This document shows, in pieces, positions 1 through 8,800 of a stretch of DNA of 36,360 nt. The stretch covers positions 1-36,360 of the forward strand of contig JAEUTI010000020.1 in NCBI GenBank assembly GCA_016788065.1. Direction: 5' to 3'. Position numbers and translations under genes: made by a program. The stretch's first letter is position 1. Every line of letters starts with the position of its first letter. Source of the stretch: Bacteroidia bacterium. Lineage in GTDB: Bacteria > Bacteroidota > Bacteroidia > AKYH767-A > OLB10. The notes beneath the pieces are model-generated. The model did no database searches. It saw only the letters and a list, made by a program, of their open reading frames with translations, and was not told the origin of the DNA.

Positions 1-638
1 ACATATGCCGGAAGTGATTTTCCATTCGCAAAAAGTCGTTCGTTGACTCTTTTATTTTCTTCAGCAATTTCAATGGAGCTCTTATAAATTTCCACCACCT
101 TGAGGGAACTGAGATATCGGAAATATGCTGACTTTATCTGATATACAAGCTCATTCTTATAAGATGTTATTTCAGATGCCTTCATTTCAGCTATTGCTGA
201 TTTAATTTTACGATTTTGAATTAAATCGGAATTATAAAATGCAACAGTTGTTCTTAACTTAAGATCGTAAAAATTAGCAGGAAAAAAATTAATCTCCTCA
301 TTTTGAATTTGGGGAAAATTATTCGATGCTGTAAGTTGATTCAAGGTACTATATACCGGGTTGAGCAAATCCCCAACTGGAAGTCCGATATTCCGGCCGC
401 CATCACCCGTAGTATAATCACCCATTAAATCTACTTTGGGGAAAAACAAACTTCCTGATTCACGCAATGCTAACACGGCACTTTCATAATCCTGAGTTCT
501 TTGTTGTAAAACCAGGTTATTTTCCAAACCCGTCTTTACATACCTTTCAATGGCAGTTTGTGCAATTGCAGGAATGTCGGATGCAATCACGCTTATAATT
601 ACAGCTAAAATGCCTTTCTTTGTTAATACCGTTATCAT
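1..638 (-). CDS. TolC-family outer-membrane efflux protein, N-terminal part (runs off window)
   Basis: The reading frame opens with ATG at 636-638 (complement) and stays open to the window edge, giving about 212 residues without a stop. It begins with a hydrophobic signal-like segment (about residues 8-26) ending in A-I-A-Q. The rest looks like the first half of a TolC/OEP protein: an early amphipathic helix (ERYVKTGLENN), a 'LRESGSLFFPKVDL' stretch where family members have the conserved A-x-x-x-x-x-P-x-x turn, and long helical segments with SAYFRYLSSLKVVEIYKSSIE. Such proteins form the outer-membrane channel of tripartite efflux pumps. It lies 61 nt downstream of the tetR-type gene on the same strand, so the repressor probably controls an efflux operon that continues beyond position 1. 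The adaptor and pump are not visible. It is a different protein from the TolC-like gene at 8978. Confidence 0.8.
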   Translation of the reverse strand, partial: MITVLTKKGILAVIISVIASDIPAIAQTAIERYVKTGLENNLVLQQRTQDYESAVLALRESGSLFFPKVDLMGDYTTGDGGRNIGLPVGDLLNPVYSTLNQLTASNNFPQIQNEEINFFPANFYDLKLRTTVAFYNSDLIQNRKIKSAIAEMKASEITSYKNELVYQIKSAYFRYLSSLKVVEIYKSSIEIAEENKRVNERLFANGKSLPAY

Positions 639-656
639 TCTTTACAGTGTTAAGTT
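638..656. promoter_or_regulatory. Degenerate copy of the TetR operator before the tolC-like gene
   Basis: A half site GTTAAGT (649-655) lies directly upstream of the tolC-like start codon. With the same 3-nt spacing as the perfect dyad at 1334-1352, the other arm is TCTTTAC, matching the expected ACTTAAC at five of seven positions. The site overlaps the ribosome-binding region. Its function is inferred from the repeated motif only. Confidence 0.4.
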
Positions 657-699
657 AAATCTCAAAAAAATATCAGATCATTAAAACATTCGGTTAATA

Positions 700-1320
700 C
701 TATTTTTCTTCCACTACATTCACCATCCAGTGGAGAGCTTTGTACATGGTAGGAACAACATCGCACACGTCGACCAGTTTCGCAAACCGATCGCGGATTG
801 CCAGTGAAACCAGGCCATGCACCATACCCCAGATTGCCATTGCCATTACATTCACATCACCGGGTTGAATCAGTTTTCTTTCCATACATTCAGAAATAAT
901 TCCTTTCAGAACCTGCAAGGCATCATCACCACCTTTCCAGTTACAATCGAGCTTAGTTTTCAATGTTTCCATAGGAGCGGGCAGAATGAACATCAGGTTA
1001 TAAAACTCCGGATAATCGAGGCCGAACCGAATATAATTCTCTCCTAACTTATGAAGTCGTAACAATGGATTGGCAATATCAAACAAATCCATATTATAGG
1101 ATTGCATTTTTTGAAATCCAAGCTCATGCAATTCGAAAAGAATTTCATTTTTGTCCTTATAATGGAGATAAACCGTTGTAGGGCTATACTCAATCATATC
1201 GGCAATCTTTCGCATTGAAAATCCTTCGTACCCTTCTGCTGCAAAAAGTTTGACAGATGCATCCAGAATTAATTGCTTTAATTCCGCCTTTTGCTTTTCT
1301 TTTCTTTCACTTATTCCCAT
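700..1320 (-). CDS. TetR/AcrR-family transcriptional repressor
   Basis: This 206-residue protein has normal TetR length. Residues 15-60 form the DNA-binding domain: a helix with the LFAAEGYEGFSMRKIA pattern, then the helix-turn-helix ending in TTVYLHYKDKNEIL. The C-terminal half contains W-G-M-V-H-G near residue 165, matching the WHG ligand-binding domain found in a subset of TetR regulators. It probably represses the tolC-like gene 61 nt downstream and itself, releasing DNA when a small hydrophobic molecule binds. A perfect dyad inside its own promoter (1334-1352) and a weaker copy before tolC support this. The start codon lies very close to the predicted transcription start, so the mRNA may be almost leaderless. 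The inducer cannot be inferred. Confidence 0.9.
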   Translation of the reverse strand: MGISERKEKQKAELKQLILDASVKLFAAEGYEGFSMRKIADMIEYSPTTVYLHYKDKNEILFELHELGFQKMQSYNMDLFDIANPLLRLHKLGENYIRFGLDYPEFYNLMFILPAPMETLKTKLDCNWKGGDDALQVLKGIISECMERKLIQPGDVNVMAMAIWGMVHGLVSLAIRDRFAKLVDVCDVVPTMYKALHWMVNVVEEK

Positions 1321-1327
1321 GACGGCA

Positions 1328-1358
1328 CAAAAATACTTAACGGTGTTAAGTAAATCAA
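1328..1358 (-). promoter_or_regulatory. tetR promoter with embedded operator dyad
   Basis: On the minus strand, TTG (1356-1358) is followed by a 20-nt spacer and TATTTTTG (1328-1335), a close match to the Bacteroidota primary sigma-factor promoter. The spacer holds a perfect dyad at 1334-1352 with arms TACTTAAC and GTTAAGTA around the centre GGT. Repressor bound there would cover the region between the promoter boxes. The predicted start of transcription is only a few bases before the tetR ATG. Confidence 0.6.
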
Positions 1359-1478
1359 GCCAAAATCGCTAATTTAAATATAGTAGATTGATTATCAGTA
1401 TATTAATTTTTATCGGCAAGTCGTAAGGCGGTATATTTCTTCAAAATAATTTGTACCTTTCCGAACCGAATAAGTGCC

Positions 1479-3482
1479 ATGGACATCCCCAAAGAACCGA
1501 AGCAGCCCATTGAACAAACACTGATTTCATTTCTGGCGTCATTTGAAAGTGCTTTTTTTTCACTCGACTATGAGGGAAAAATCGACAGTTTCAATCAGGC
1601 AGCTGTTGATTTATTTAATCTTCCTCATGAAATATTATTAGGGAAATCTTTTCCGTATTTATTATCATCGGGTCATGATCAAATAGCAGAAGTCATTCAG
1701 CAATCAATTTCCCGAAATCTGGTCACAGAAATGGATCGTTTTTTTCCCGAAACAGGGAAATGGTTACAAATAAAAATTTACCCGGTAGAAAATTCCTGCA
1801 ATCTGTTGATAAAAGATATCACTCCAACCCGTCAAGCCGCGTTGTGTGATGAATTGGAAAGGGAAGTATATGCAATGAATGCATCCGGCCATGGAATGCA
1901 GGATGTACTTGATCATCTGTTAACTGGAATCAATGCCATTTTCCCTGAATTTACTCCATCGGTGTTGGAACTTGATAAATCAGGGACTAAACTGTATAAC
2001 CTTTGCTCACCGTTTTTCCCGGAATTTTATATAACCCAACTAAATGGCATAGAAACCGGAATTAATAAAGCATCTTGTGGTACTGCTGCTTATTTAAAAC
2101 ATCCCGTATTTGTAGATGATATAACTACGAGTATTCTGTGGAAAGATTGCTATGAAAGTGCAGCTTCTATGGGTTACATTTCATGCTGGTCGTTTCCGGC
2201 ATTTGATTCTTCAGGCAATGTTTTGGGCAGTTTGGGAATTTATTCCAAATCGAAAAGAATGCCGGATAGTTTTCATCAATTACATTTGAATAAATTTTGT
2301 CGGGCCATCGGAATACTTTTAGAGCACAAGAGACTGGCAGCACAACTTAAATTAAACAATGAGTTATTCGGATATGTAACTAAGGCGACCAATGATGTGA
2401 TTTGGAATTACGATGTTGCATCCAACACCGTTTTCTGGGGGGCATCATTCAGCAACCTGGTAGGTATTAAACCTGAATCCCATCTTGCGGAATTAGGAGA
2501 ATGGAAACATCATGTACATGAAGAAGACCGCGACAGAGTAGCTGCTAGCTTTTGGAATACTATTCATTCAGATAACCAAAACAAATGGGAAGCCGAATAT
2601 CGTTTCATGCGAAAGGATGGGCAATATGCATACATCTTCGACAGAGGTCACGTGATCAGAGATGAGCATGGGAAAGTTATCCGAATGATTGGAGCCATGC
2701 AGGATATCACCGAAAGAAAACAAACAGAACTTGAACTGCGTAAGTTGAATGAAACGCTTGAAAAACGTGCATTGGAACTTCAGCAATCAAATGCGGAACT
2801 GGAAAAATTCGCTTACATAGCATCTCACGATCTAAAAGAACCACTTCGTATGATATCCGGATTTTTACATTTACTGGATAAAAAATACAACGTTGAACTT
2901 GATGAAAGAGCTTTGGAATACATTGCCTTTGCCAGAGATGGTGCAGACCGGATGAAAGAATTGATAAACGACTTATTAGAATACAGCCGTCTCACCACTG
3001 CTCTTCCCGATTACGAATATTTTGATGCCTGTCAGGAAATTGAAAATGTCCTGTTAATTTTCAGAAATGAAATTCCGGACCCTGCCTCATGCTTCATCTG
3101 TAAAGGCAAATTACATATTTTCGCAGGCAAGAACAGATTCCATCAGTTATTGCTGAATCTCATCAGCAATGCTGTCAAGTACAGAAGTACTCCGTTACCG
3201 GAAATAAAAATCGCATGTGCAGAAAACGAATATGCATGGGTGTTTGAAATATCTGATAATGGCATTGGCATTGATCCCGCATACCATGATAAAATTTTTG
3301 AAATGTTTACCCGATTACATCATCGGTCTGAATTTTCAGGAACAGGGATCGGACTGGCCATATGCAAAAAAATAATTGAACAACACAACGGTACTATCTC
3401 CGTTGTTTCTGCACCCGGCTTTGGCAGCACCTTTAAATTTACAATTCCCAAACCTGCAACAACCAAGATTAAAAACCCTTAA
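1479..3482 (+). CDS. PAS-GAF-PAS sensor histidine kinase
   Basis: This 667-residue kinase has no obvious membrane segment and is probably cytoplasmic. Domains in order: PAS (about 12-115), GAF (about 130-275), a second PAS with PAC tail (about 300-415, ending in the typical IGAMQDITERKQ), a short coiled coil, HisKA (about 442-508) and HATPase_c (about 550-657). The phospho-acceptor is H450 in ASHDLKEPLRMI. The ATP-binding boxes are visible: N-box NLISNAVKY (560-568), G1 SDNGIGID, F-box IFEMFTRLH and G2 GTGIGLAICKKI. The HisKA type resembles that of phytochrome-like kinases, but the GAF domain shows no recognisable chromophore lyase motif. No response regulator is adjacent, so it is an orphan kinase. 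The signal is unknown. The gene stands alone, 110 nt before crtZ. Confidence 0.9.
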   Translation: MDIPKEPKQPIEQTLISFLASFESAFFSLDYEGKIDSFNQAAVDLFNLPHEILLGKSFPYLLSSGHDQIAEVIQQSISRNLVTEMDRFFPETGKWLQIKIYPVENSCNLLIKDITPTRQAALCDELEREVYAMNASGHGMQDVLDHLLTGINAIFPEFTPSVLELDKSGTKLYNLCSPFFPEFYITQLNGIETGINKASCGTAAYLKHPVFVDDITTSILWKDCYESAASMGYISCWSFPAFDSSGNVLGSLGIYSKSKRMPDSFHQLHLNKFCRAIGILLEHKRLAAQLKLNNELFGYVTKATNDVIWNYDVASNTVFWGASFSNLVGIKPESHLAELGEWKHHVHEEDRDRVAASFWNTIHSDNQNKWEAEYRFMRKDGQYAYIFDRGHVIRDEHGKVIRMIGAMQDITERKQTELELRKLNETLEKRALELQQSNAELEKFAYIASHDLKEPLRMISGFLHLLDKKYNVELDERALEYIAFARDGADRMKELINDLLEYSRLTTALPDYEYFDACQEIENVLLIFRNEIPDPASCFICKGKLHIFAGKNRFHQLLLNLISNAVKYRSTPLPEIKIACAENEYAWVFEISDNGIGIDPAYHDKIFEMFTRLHHRSEFSGTGIGLAICKKIIEQHNGTISVVSAPGFGSTFKFTIPKPATTKIKNP

Positions 3483-3580
3483 AACAATGGTTGCCTTTAG
3501 TTTGTTATTAACGTACAAATACTAAAATACCTATCATTTTACCTGATTGTCAATAACTTACCTTATTGAAACCAATTTAG

Positions 3581-3588
3581 TAATTTTG
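3581..3588 (+). promoter_or_regulatory. Probable -7 box of the crtZ promoter
   Basis: TAATTTTG matches the Bacteroidota -7 consensus TAnnTTTG and lies five bases before the crtZ ATG at 3593. At the usual 20-nt distance upstream is TTA (3558-3560), one base from the expected TTG. If transcription starts at the usual place, the crtZ mRNA has almost no leader. Confidence 0.4.
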
Positions 3589-3592
3589 CCTC

Positions 3593-4045
3593 ATGGATCC
3601 GTTGATTAAAATTTTTGCCATTGTCGGTACTTTCTTCTTTATGGAGTTTGTTGCCTGGTTCACCCATAAATATGTTATGCATGGTCTATTATGGATTTTG
3701 CATCGCGACCATCATCAGGGTCACACCGGATTTTTCGAAAGAAATGATGCTTTCTTTCTGATATTCGCTATTCCCAGTTTCTTTCTGATACTTTTCGGAG
3801 TTTTAAATGGAAACGACATCCGTCTTTTTATTGGGATAGGAATTGCCGTATACGGACTGTGTTACTTTCTGGTACATGATATTTTTATTCATCAACGTTT
3901 TAAAATTTTCCGCAACAGCAATAACTGGTATTTGAGAGCTATCAGAAGAGCACATAAAATGCATCACAAACATCTCAACAAAGAGCATGGTGAATGCTTT
4001 GGTATGCTAATGGTGCCATTGAAATATTTTAAGGAGGAACGATAA
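3593..4045 (+). CDS. crtZ: Beta-carotene hydroxylase CrtZ
   Basis: This 150-residue membrane protein belongs to the fatty-acid hydroxylase superfamily of di-iron enzymes. It adds 3-hydroxyl groups to the beta-ionone rings of beta-carotene to give zeaxanthin. The histidine clusters that bind the two irons are all present: H25-x4-H30, H37-x2-H40-H41, H95/H100 and H121-x2-H124-H125. Hydrophobic segments lie at about 7-24, 54-72 and 78-94. Length and motif order fit CrtZ of Bacteroidota. The next gene encodes lycopene cyclase, giving beta-carotene, so the two catalyse successive steps. Phytoene synthase and desaturase genes are not in the window. The last codons also carry the Shine-Dalgarno sequence of crtY. 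Confidence 0.93.
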   Translation: MDPLIKIFAIVGTFFFMEFVAWFTHKYVMHGLLWILHRDHHQGHTGFFERNDAFFLIFAIPSFFLILFGVLNGNDIRLFIGIGIAVYGLCYFLVHDIFIHQRFKIFRNSNNWYLRAIRRAHKMHHKHLNKEHGECFGMLMVPLKYFKEER

Positions 4046-4048
4046 GTG
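4031..4048 (+). promoter_or_regulatory. Strong Shine-Dalgarno and GTG start of crtY, embedded in the crtZ end
   Basis: AAGGAGG at 4031-4037 encodes the final Lys-Glu-Glu of CrtZ and lies 8 nt before a GTG start at 4046. That GTG follows the crtZ stop TAA with no gap. Bacteroidota genes rarely use a Shine-Dalgarno sequence, so this points to translational coupling and decides the non-ATG start. Confidence 0.7.
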
Positions 4049-4717
4049 AACTGGTTTTATCTGGTTTTAAATTTAGCCTCTCTGGCAATACCTTTTGCTT
4101 TTAGTTTTGAAAAAAGAGCTGAATTTTATAAAAAATGGCCAGCGCTTTTTCCGGCATTAATTATAACAGCAACTTTTTTTATAATCTGGGATTTTTGGTT
4201 CACTGAAATAAATATCTGGCATTTTAATCCACTGTATGTTTTAGGTATCAATTGGGGAAATTTACCTTTTGAAGAATGGATGTTCTTTGTTTTTATTCCC
4301 TATTCCTGCGTGTTCATTCATGAATCGATGCGTTATTTTTTACCTGTCGACCCGTTTGAAAAAGCCGGCAAACCCATAGCTATTGTCGTCATTGCCTTTT
4401 GCGTATTCATGGCTCTCACATTTCATGATCGTTTGTATACCACAGTTACTTTTACATTGTTGGGCATGTTCCTGACGTTAAATCTTGTTACCTTAAAATC
4501 ATGGTTTCTGGGGCGGTTTTTCCTCACATACCTCATCTCTCTCATTCCATTTGCTGTGGTTAACGGCTTGCTCACATCTATGCCGGTACTGATTTACAAT
4601 GATCTTGAAAATTCCGGCATCAGAATTGGAACCATTCCATTCGAAGACTTTTTCTATTCGATGCTCATGTTATTAATGAACATCACTATTTATGAACATT
4701 TGATGAAGAAAAAGTGA
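4046..4717 (+). CDS. Lycopene beta-cyclase, CrtY-CD (heterodimer-fusion) type
   Basis: The 223-residue protein is very hydrophobic, with about six to seven membrane segments. It resembles the lycopene cyclase domain family related to CrtYc/CrtYd of actinobacteria and the cyclase half of fungal CarRP, here as two fused halves. The PFEEWMFF segment near residue 75 is the hallmark of the first half, and the related PFEDFFYSMLML segment near 200 marks the second. The enzyme cyclises both ends of lycopene to beta-ionone rings, giving beta-carotene, the substrate of the preceding CrtZ. The start is GTG, supported by the strong Shine-Dalgarno sequence and by the conserved MNWFYL start context. It is a different fold from the FAD-dependent CrtY of proteobacteria. 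Confidence 0.88.
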   Translation: MNWFYLVLNLASLAIPFAFSFEKRAEFYKKWPALFPALIITATFFIIWDFWFTEINIWHFNPLYVLGINWGNLPFEEWMFFVFIPYSCVFIHESMRYFLPVDPFEKAGKPIAIVVIAFCVFMALTFHDRLYTTVTFTLLGMFLTLNLVTLKSWFLGRFFLTYLISLIPFAVVNGLLTSMPVLIYNDLENSGIRIGTIPFEDFFYSMLMLLMNITIYEHLMKKK

Positions 4718-4765
4718 CTTATTGAATATCTATACTTTCACTCCCTATCTTTTTATAGTTTAACT

Positions 4766-4773
4766 TATCTTTG
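4766..4773 (+). promoter_or_regulatory. Probable -7 box for the RND efflux operon
   Basis: TATCTTTG matches TAnnTTTG and lies 23 nt before the adaptor ATG. No convincing TTG box is seen 20 nt upstream, so this is a tentative promoter. Confidence 0.35.
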
Positions 4774-4796
4774 CAACTTAACAAAATTTTCAGTTC

Positions 4797-5870
4797 ATGA
4801 AAAGAGGAATTATCTACCTGCTAATTCTTGCAGCAGTGCTAACAGGTATAAAACTGATTTTTTTTTCTAAAAAAGATACTTCATCCGGAGCGGGTTCCGG
4901 AGGTGGCAAAAGCAAATCTGCAATAGCTGTCACCGGCATCATCGTTGCCGGTGAAGGATTGGAAGAACAACTAACTTCAACAGGTACTATTCAGGCAAAT
5001 GAAGCTGCCGAATTGCGTTCAGAAGTTTCCGGTAAAATCATCAAACTAAATATTGTTGAAGGAAGCAAAGTTTCGAAAGGAACATTACTGGTTAAAATTA
5101 ATGATGCAGACCTGCAGGCATCTCTTTCAAAGATTGAAAGTCAGTTAAAACTAAATGAAACAAAAGCAGATCGCCTAAACCAATTATTGACATTGAATGG
5201 TATCAGCAAAGAAGAATTTGAGGAACTGCAAAACATGATTGATGCCAATAAGGCAGATGTCAAATTTTTGAAAGCACAAATCGAAAAAACTGAAATCAGG
5301 GCACCATTTGATGGTATCATTGGGTTACGCACAGTCAGTGAAGGTAGCTATGTGAGTTCCGATAAAGTTATTGCAACCATACAACAAATCAATCCGGTTA
5401 AAATTGACTTTTCACTTCCTGAAAAGTACAGTAGTCGCATAAAATCAGGAGGCTCAGTTTCATTTACTGTTGAAGGAAATAAGGAGACATTCAAAGGGAC
5501 AATTTACGCTATTGAGCCTAAGATAGAAGCAGCAACACGCACTGTAAATATCCGTGCACGTTGCGATAATTCTGACGCATCTCTTTTACCAGGTTCTTTT
5601 GCAAAAATTCAATTAGTACTCGACAAAACAGATCAGGCACTAATGGTTCCTACACAGGCCGTGATTCCGGTTTTAAAAGGAAAAAAAGTCTTTGTAAGTC
5701 AAAATGGAATTGCTTTATCCAGAATGATTGATACCGGGGTTAGAACAGAAAGTCATGTAGAAGTTACGGATGGCTTGCTACCCGGCGATACAGTTATTGT
5801 CACCGGCATCATGCAATTACGTGACAGTGTACCCGTTCAGGTGAGAATTCATCAGGTAACCAAAAACTAA
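4797..5870 (+). CDS. RND efflux periplasmic adaptor (membrane fusion protein)
   Basis: The 357-residue protein starts with an uncleaved-looking membrane anchor (about residues 4-24) and a flexible Gly/Ser linker. Domains then follow in the order of AcrA/MexA-type adaptors: the first half of the lipoyl (barrel-sandwich) domain, with SEVSGKIIKLNIVEGSKV, and a short alpha-helical hairpin (about 108-165). Next come the second lipoyl half with TEIRAPFDGIIG, a beta-barrel (about 200-275) and a membrane-proximal domain to the end. The adaptor links the inner-membrane pump to the outer-membrane channel. It is the first gene of the operon, and the pump gene begins 13 nt after its stop. The substrate cannot be told from sequence. 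Confidence 0.92.
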   Translation: MKRGIIYLLILAAVLTGIKLIFFSKKDTSSGAGSGGGKSKSAIAVTGIIVAGEGLEEQLTSTGTIQANEAAELRSEVSGKIIKLNIVEGSKVSKGTLLVKINDADLQASLSKIESQLKLNETKADRLNQLLTLNGISKEEFEELQNMIDANKADVKFLKAQIEKTEIRAPFDGIIGLRTVSEGSYVSSDKVIATIQQINPVKIDFSLPEKYSSRIKSGGSVSFTVEGNKETFKGTIYAIEPKIEAATRTVNIRARCDNSDASLLPGSFAKIQLVLDKTDQALMVPTQAVIPVLKGKKVFVSQNGIALSRMIDTGVRTESHVEVTDGLLPGDTVIVTGIMQLRDSVPVQVRIHQVTKN

Positions 5871-5883
5871 ACAGGAAGAAACT

Positions 5884-8800
5884 ATGTCAATATCTTCCAC
5901 CAGCATAAACCGACCCGTACTGGCAATTGTAATGTCGGTTATCATTGTGCTTTTTGGTTTAATCGGATATAACAGTCTCGGTGTCCGTGAATACCCTTCT
6001 ATTGACCCACCTGTCATTACTGTTCGTACTGCGTATACAGGAGCTAATGCCGACGTTATTGAATCGCAAATTACAGAGCCACTTGAAAAAGCAATTAATG
6101 GAATAGCAGGTATTCGATCTATTTCATCATCGAGTAATCAGGGATCAAGCGTTATAACAGTTGAATTTAATCTCGATGAAAATCTGGAAGCAGCAGCCAA
6201 TGATGTCAGGGATAAAGTATCACAAGCTATAAGGCAATTGCCACAAGATATTGATGGATTGCCAACTGTCACCAAATCGGATGCAAATTCAGATGCGATT
6301 ATTTCTTTAACAGTACAGAGCAACACCAAAAACCATCTGGAAGTTACCGAATATGGTGAAAATGTAATTGCTGAACGCTTGCAAACAATTCCAGGAGTTA
6401 GTACTGTTCAGATTTGGGGTCAGAAGCGATATGCAATGCGAATCTGGATGGACCCGGCTAAACTTGCTGCATACCAACTTACGCCACTGGATGTAAGAAA
6501 TGCTCTCGACAGAGAAAATATAGAACTTCCCTCAGGGAAAATAGCAGGAGATAATACCGAATTAACAGTTAAAACTGCCGGTAAATTTTCTACTGAAGAA
6601 GATTTTAATTCGATGATCATTAAATCGGATGGCAATCAGGTAGTAACACTTCAGGATATAGGTTATGCTACTCTGGGACCTGAAAATGAAGAAACTATTT
6701 TGAGACAATCGGGAGTTCCGATGATTGCCATAGCTTTAATCCCACAACCCGGAGCCAATTATATTGAAATTGCTGATGAGTTTTATAAGAGGGTTGAACA
6801 AATTAAAAAAGAAATCCCTGACGATTACAAACTCGATATTGCACTTGATAACACCCGTTTCATTAAACAATCGATTTTAGAGGTTCAGGAAACATTATTA
6901 ATTGCGATTATTCTCGTTATTCTAATCATTTATCTTTTCTTCCGCGACTGGCTGATTGCATTTCGTCCTTTAATTGATATTCCTGTTTCTCTTATCGGAG
7001 CATTTTTTATCATGTATCTGATGGGATATTCGATCAATGTACTCACTCTTCTTGCAATTGTACTTGCTACCGGATTGGTGGTAGATGATGGAATTGTAGT
7101 AACGGAAAATATTTATAAGAAAGTTGAAAAAGGGATGAATCCGGTTGCCGCCGCTCATAAAGGCGCCAATGAAATCTTTTTTGCTGTTGTTTCAACATCT
7201 GTTACACTAGCAGCTGTTTTCCTTCCTGTAATTTTCCTGGAAGGATTTGTCGGACGGCTATTCCGTGAATTTGGTGTCGTGCTGGCTGGCGCAGTGCTTA
7301 TTTCAGCCTTTGTCTCACTTACTCTCACTCCTATGCTGAATGCTAAACTGATTCGTAAAGAACAAAAGCATTCCCGTTTCTACATTATGACAGAACCATT
7401 TTTTCAAAAAATGAATGACAGCTATGCTTCAGCATTAGCTCAATTCATGAAGCACAAATGGTATGGTGTGGGATTAGTTCTTGTAGCATTTTTCCTCATT
7501 TTCTGGATGAACTCCTTACTTCAATCGGAATTATCGCCACTCGAAGACCGTTCTTACATTCGCATGTCCATTACTGCACCTGAAGGATCATCATTTGAAT
7601 ACACCGATCGCTTCATGTACAAAATAGTAGATTTAGTGAATGATTCATTTCCGGAAAAAAAGGTTCTGCTCACTGTAACGGCGCCTGGCTTCACCGGATC
7701 GGGAGCTGTTAACACTGGATTTTCCCGGTTTGTACTGGTAGATCCCGATCAACGTACCAGGTCGCAAAGTGAAATTGCTGAATTACTTACTGCCAAAACA
7801 AAAGCATTCCCTGAAGCCAGAACATTTGTAATTCAGGAACAAACTATTTCAGCCGGCGGACAGGCAGCAAGGGGTGGATTACCAGTACAGTTTGTTTTAC
7901 AGGCACCCGACTTTGAACGTTTGAAAGAAGTATTGCCCAGATTCCTGGATGAAGCGAATAAAAATCCTGTTTTTCAGGGAGTCGATGCAAATCTAAAATT
8001 CAATAAACCCGAAATCAATATTACGATAAATCGCGAGAAAGCTCAAAACCTCGGAGTTGCTGTGGCAGATATTGCACAAACGCTGCAGCTTGCTTTCAGT
8101 GGTCAGCGATTCAGTTATTTCACTATGAAGGGCAAACAATATCAGGTAATTGGTCAAGTCGACCGCAGTAACCGCGATGAGCCTCTTGATCTGACATCAG
8201 TTTATGTTAAAAATAATCGTGGTGAATTGATTCAAATTGATAACTTAGTGAATGTGGAAGAACAAAGTAATCCGCCTCAATTGTACCATTACAACCGATA
8301 CATGTCTGCAACCGTTTCCGCTGGTCTTGCTCCAGGTAAAACAGTTGGCGATGGCATACAAGCGATGGAAGAAATTGCAGCATCTGTTCTCGATGATTCC
8401 TTCTCAACATCACTCACCGGAGCATCCCGCGATTTTGCAGAGAGCTCATCAAATATTTTATTTGCATTTGTTCTTGCGCTCATTCTTATCTACCTGATTC
8501 TTGCAGCGCAGTTTGAAAGCTTTATTGATCCTTTAATCATTATGATTACGGTGCCACTTGCACTGGCAGGCGCTCTTTTCTCACTTTGGTATTTCAATCA
8601 AACCATGAATATCTTCAGCCAGATTGGCCTCATCATGTTAATCGGTTTGGTTACAAAAAATGGAATTTTGATTGTGGAGTTTGCCAACCAATTAAGAGAA
8701 CAGGGCCTTCCGAAATCACAGGCAATTTTACAGGCCGCTGAAGCACGACTTCGTCCTATTTTAATGACTACCATGGCAACCGTATTAGGTGCACTTCCTA

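Noticed and set aside
1479..3482. Phytochrome controlling the neighbouring carotenoid genes
   Set aside because: The kinase core resembles phytochrome kinases, but the GAF domain shows no chromophore-attachment motif and no PHY domain is seen.
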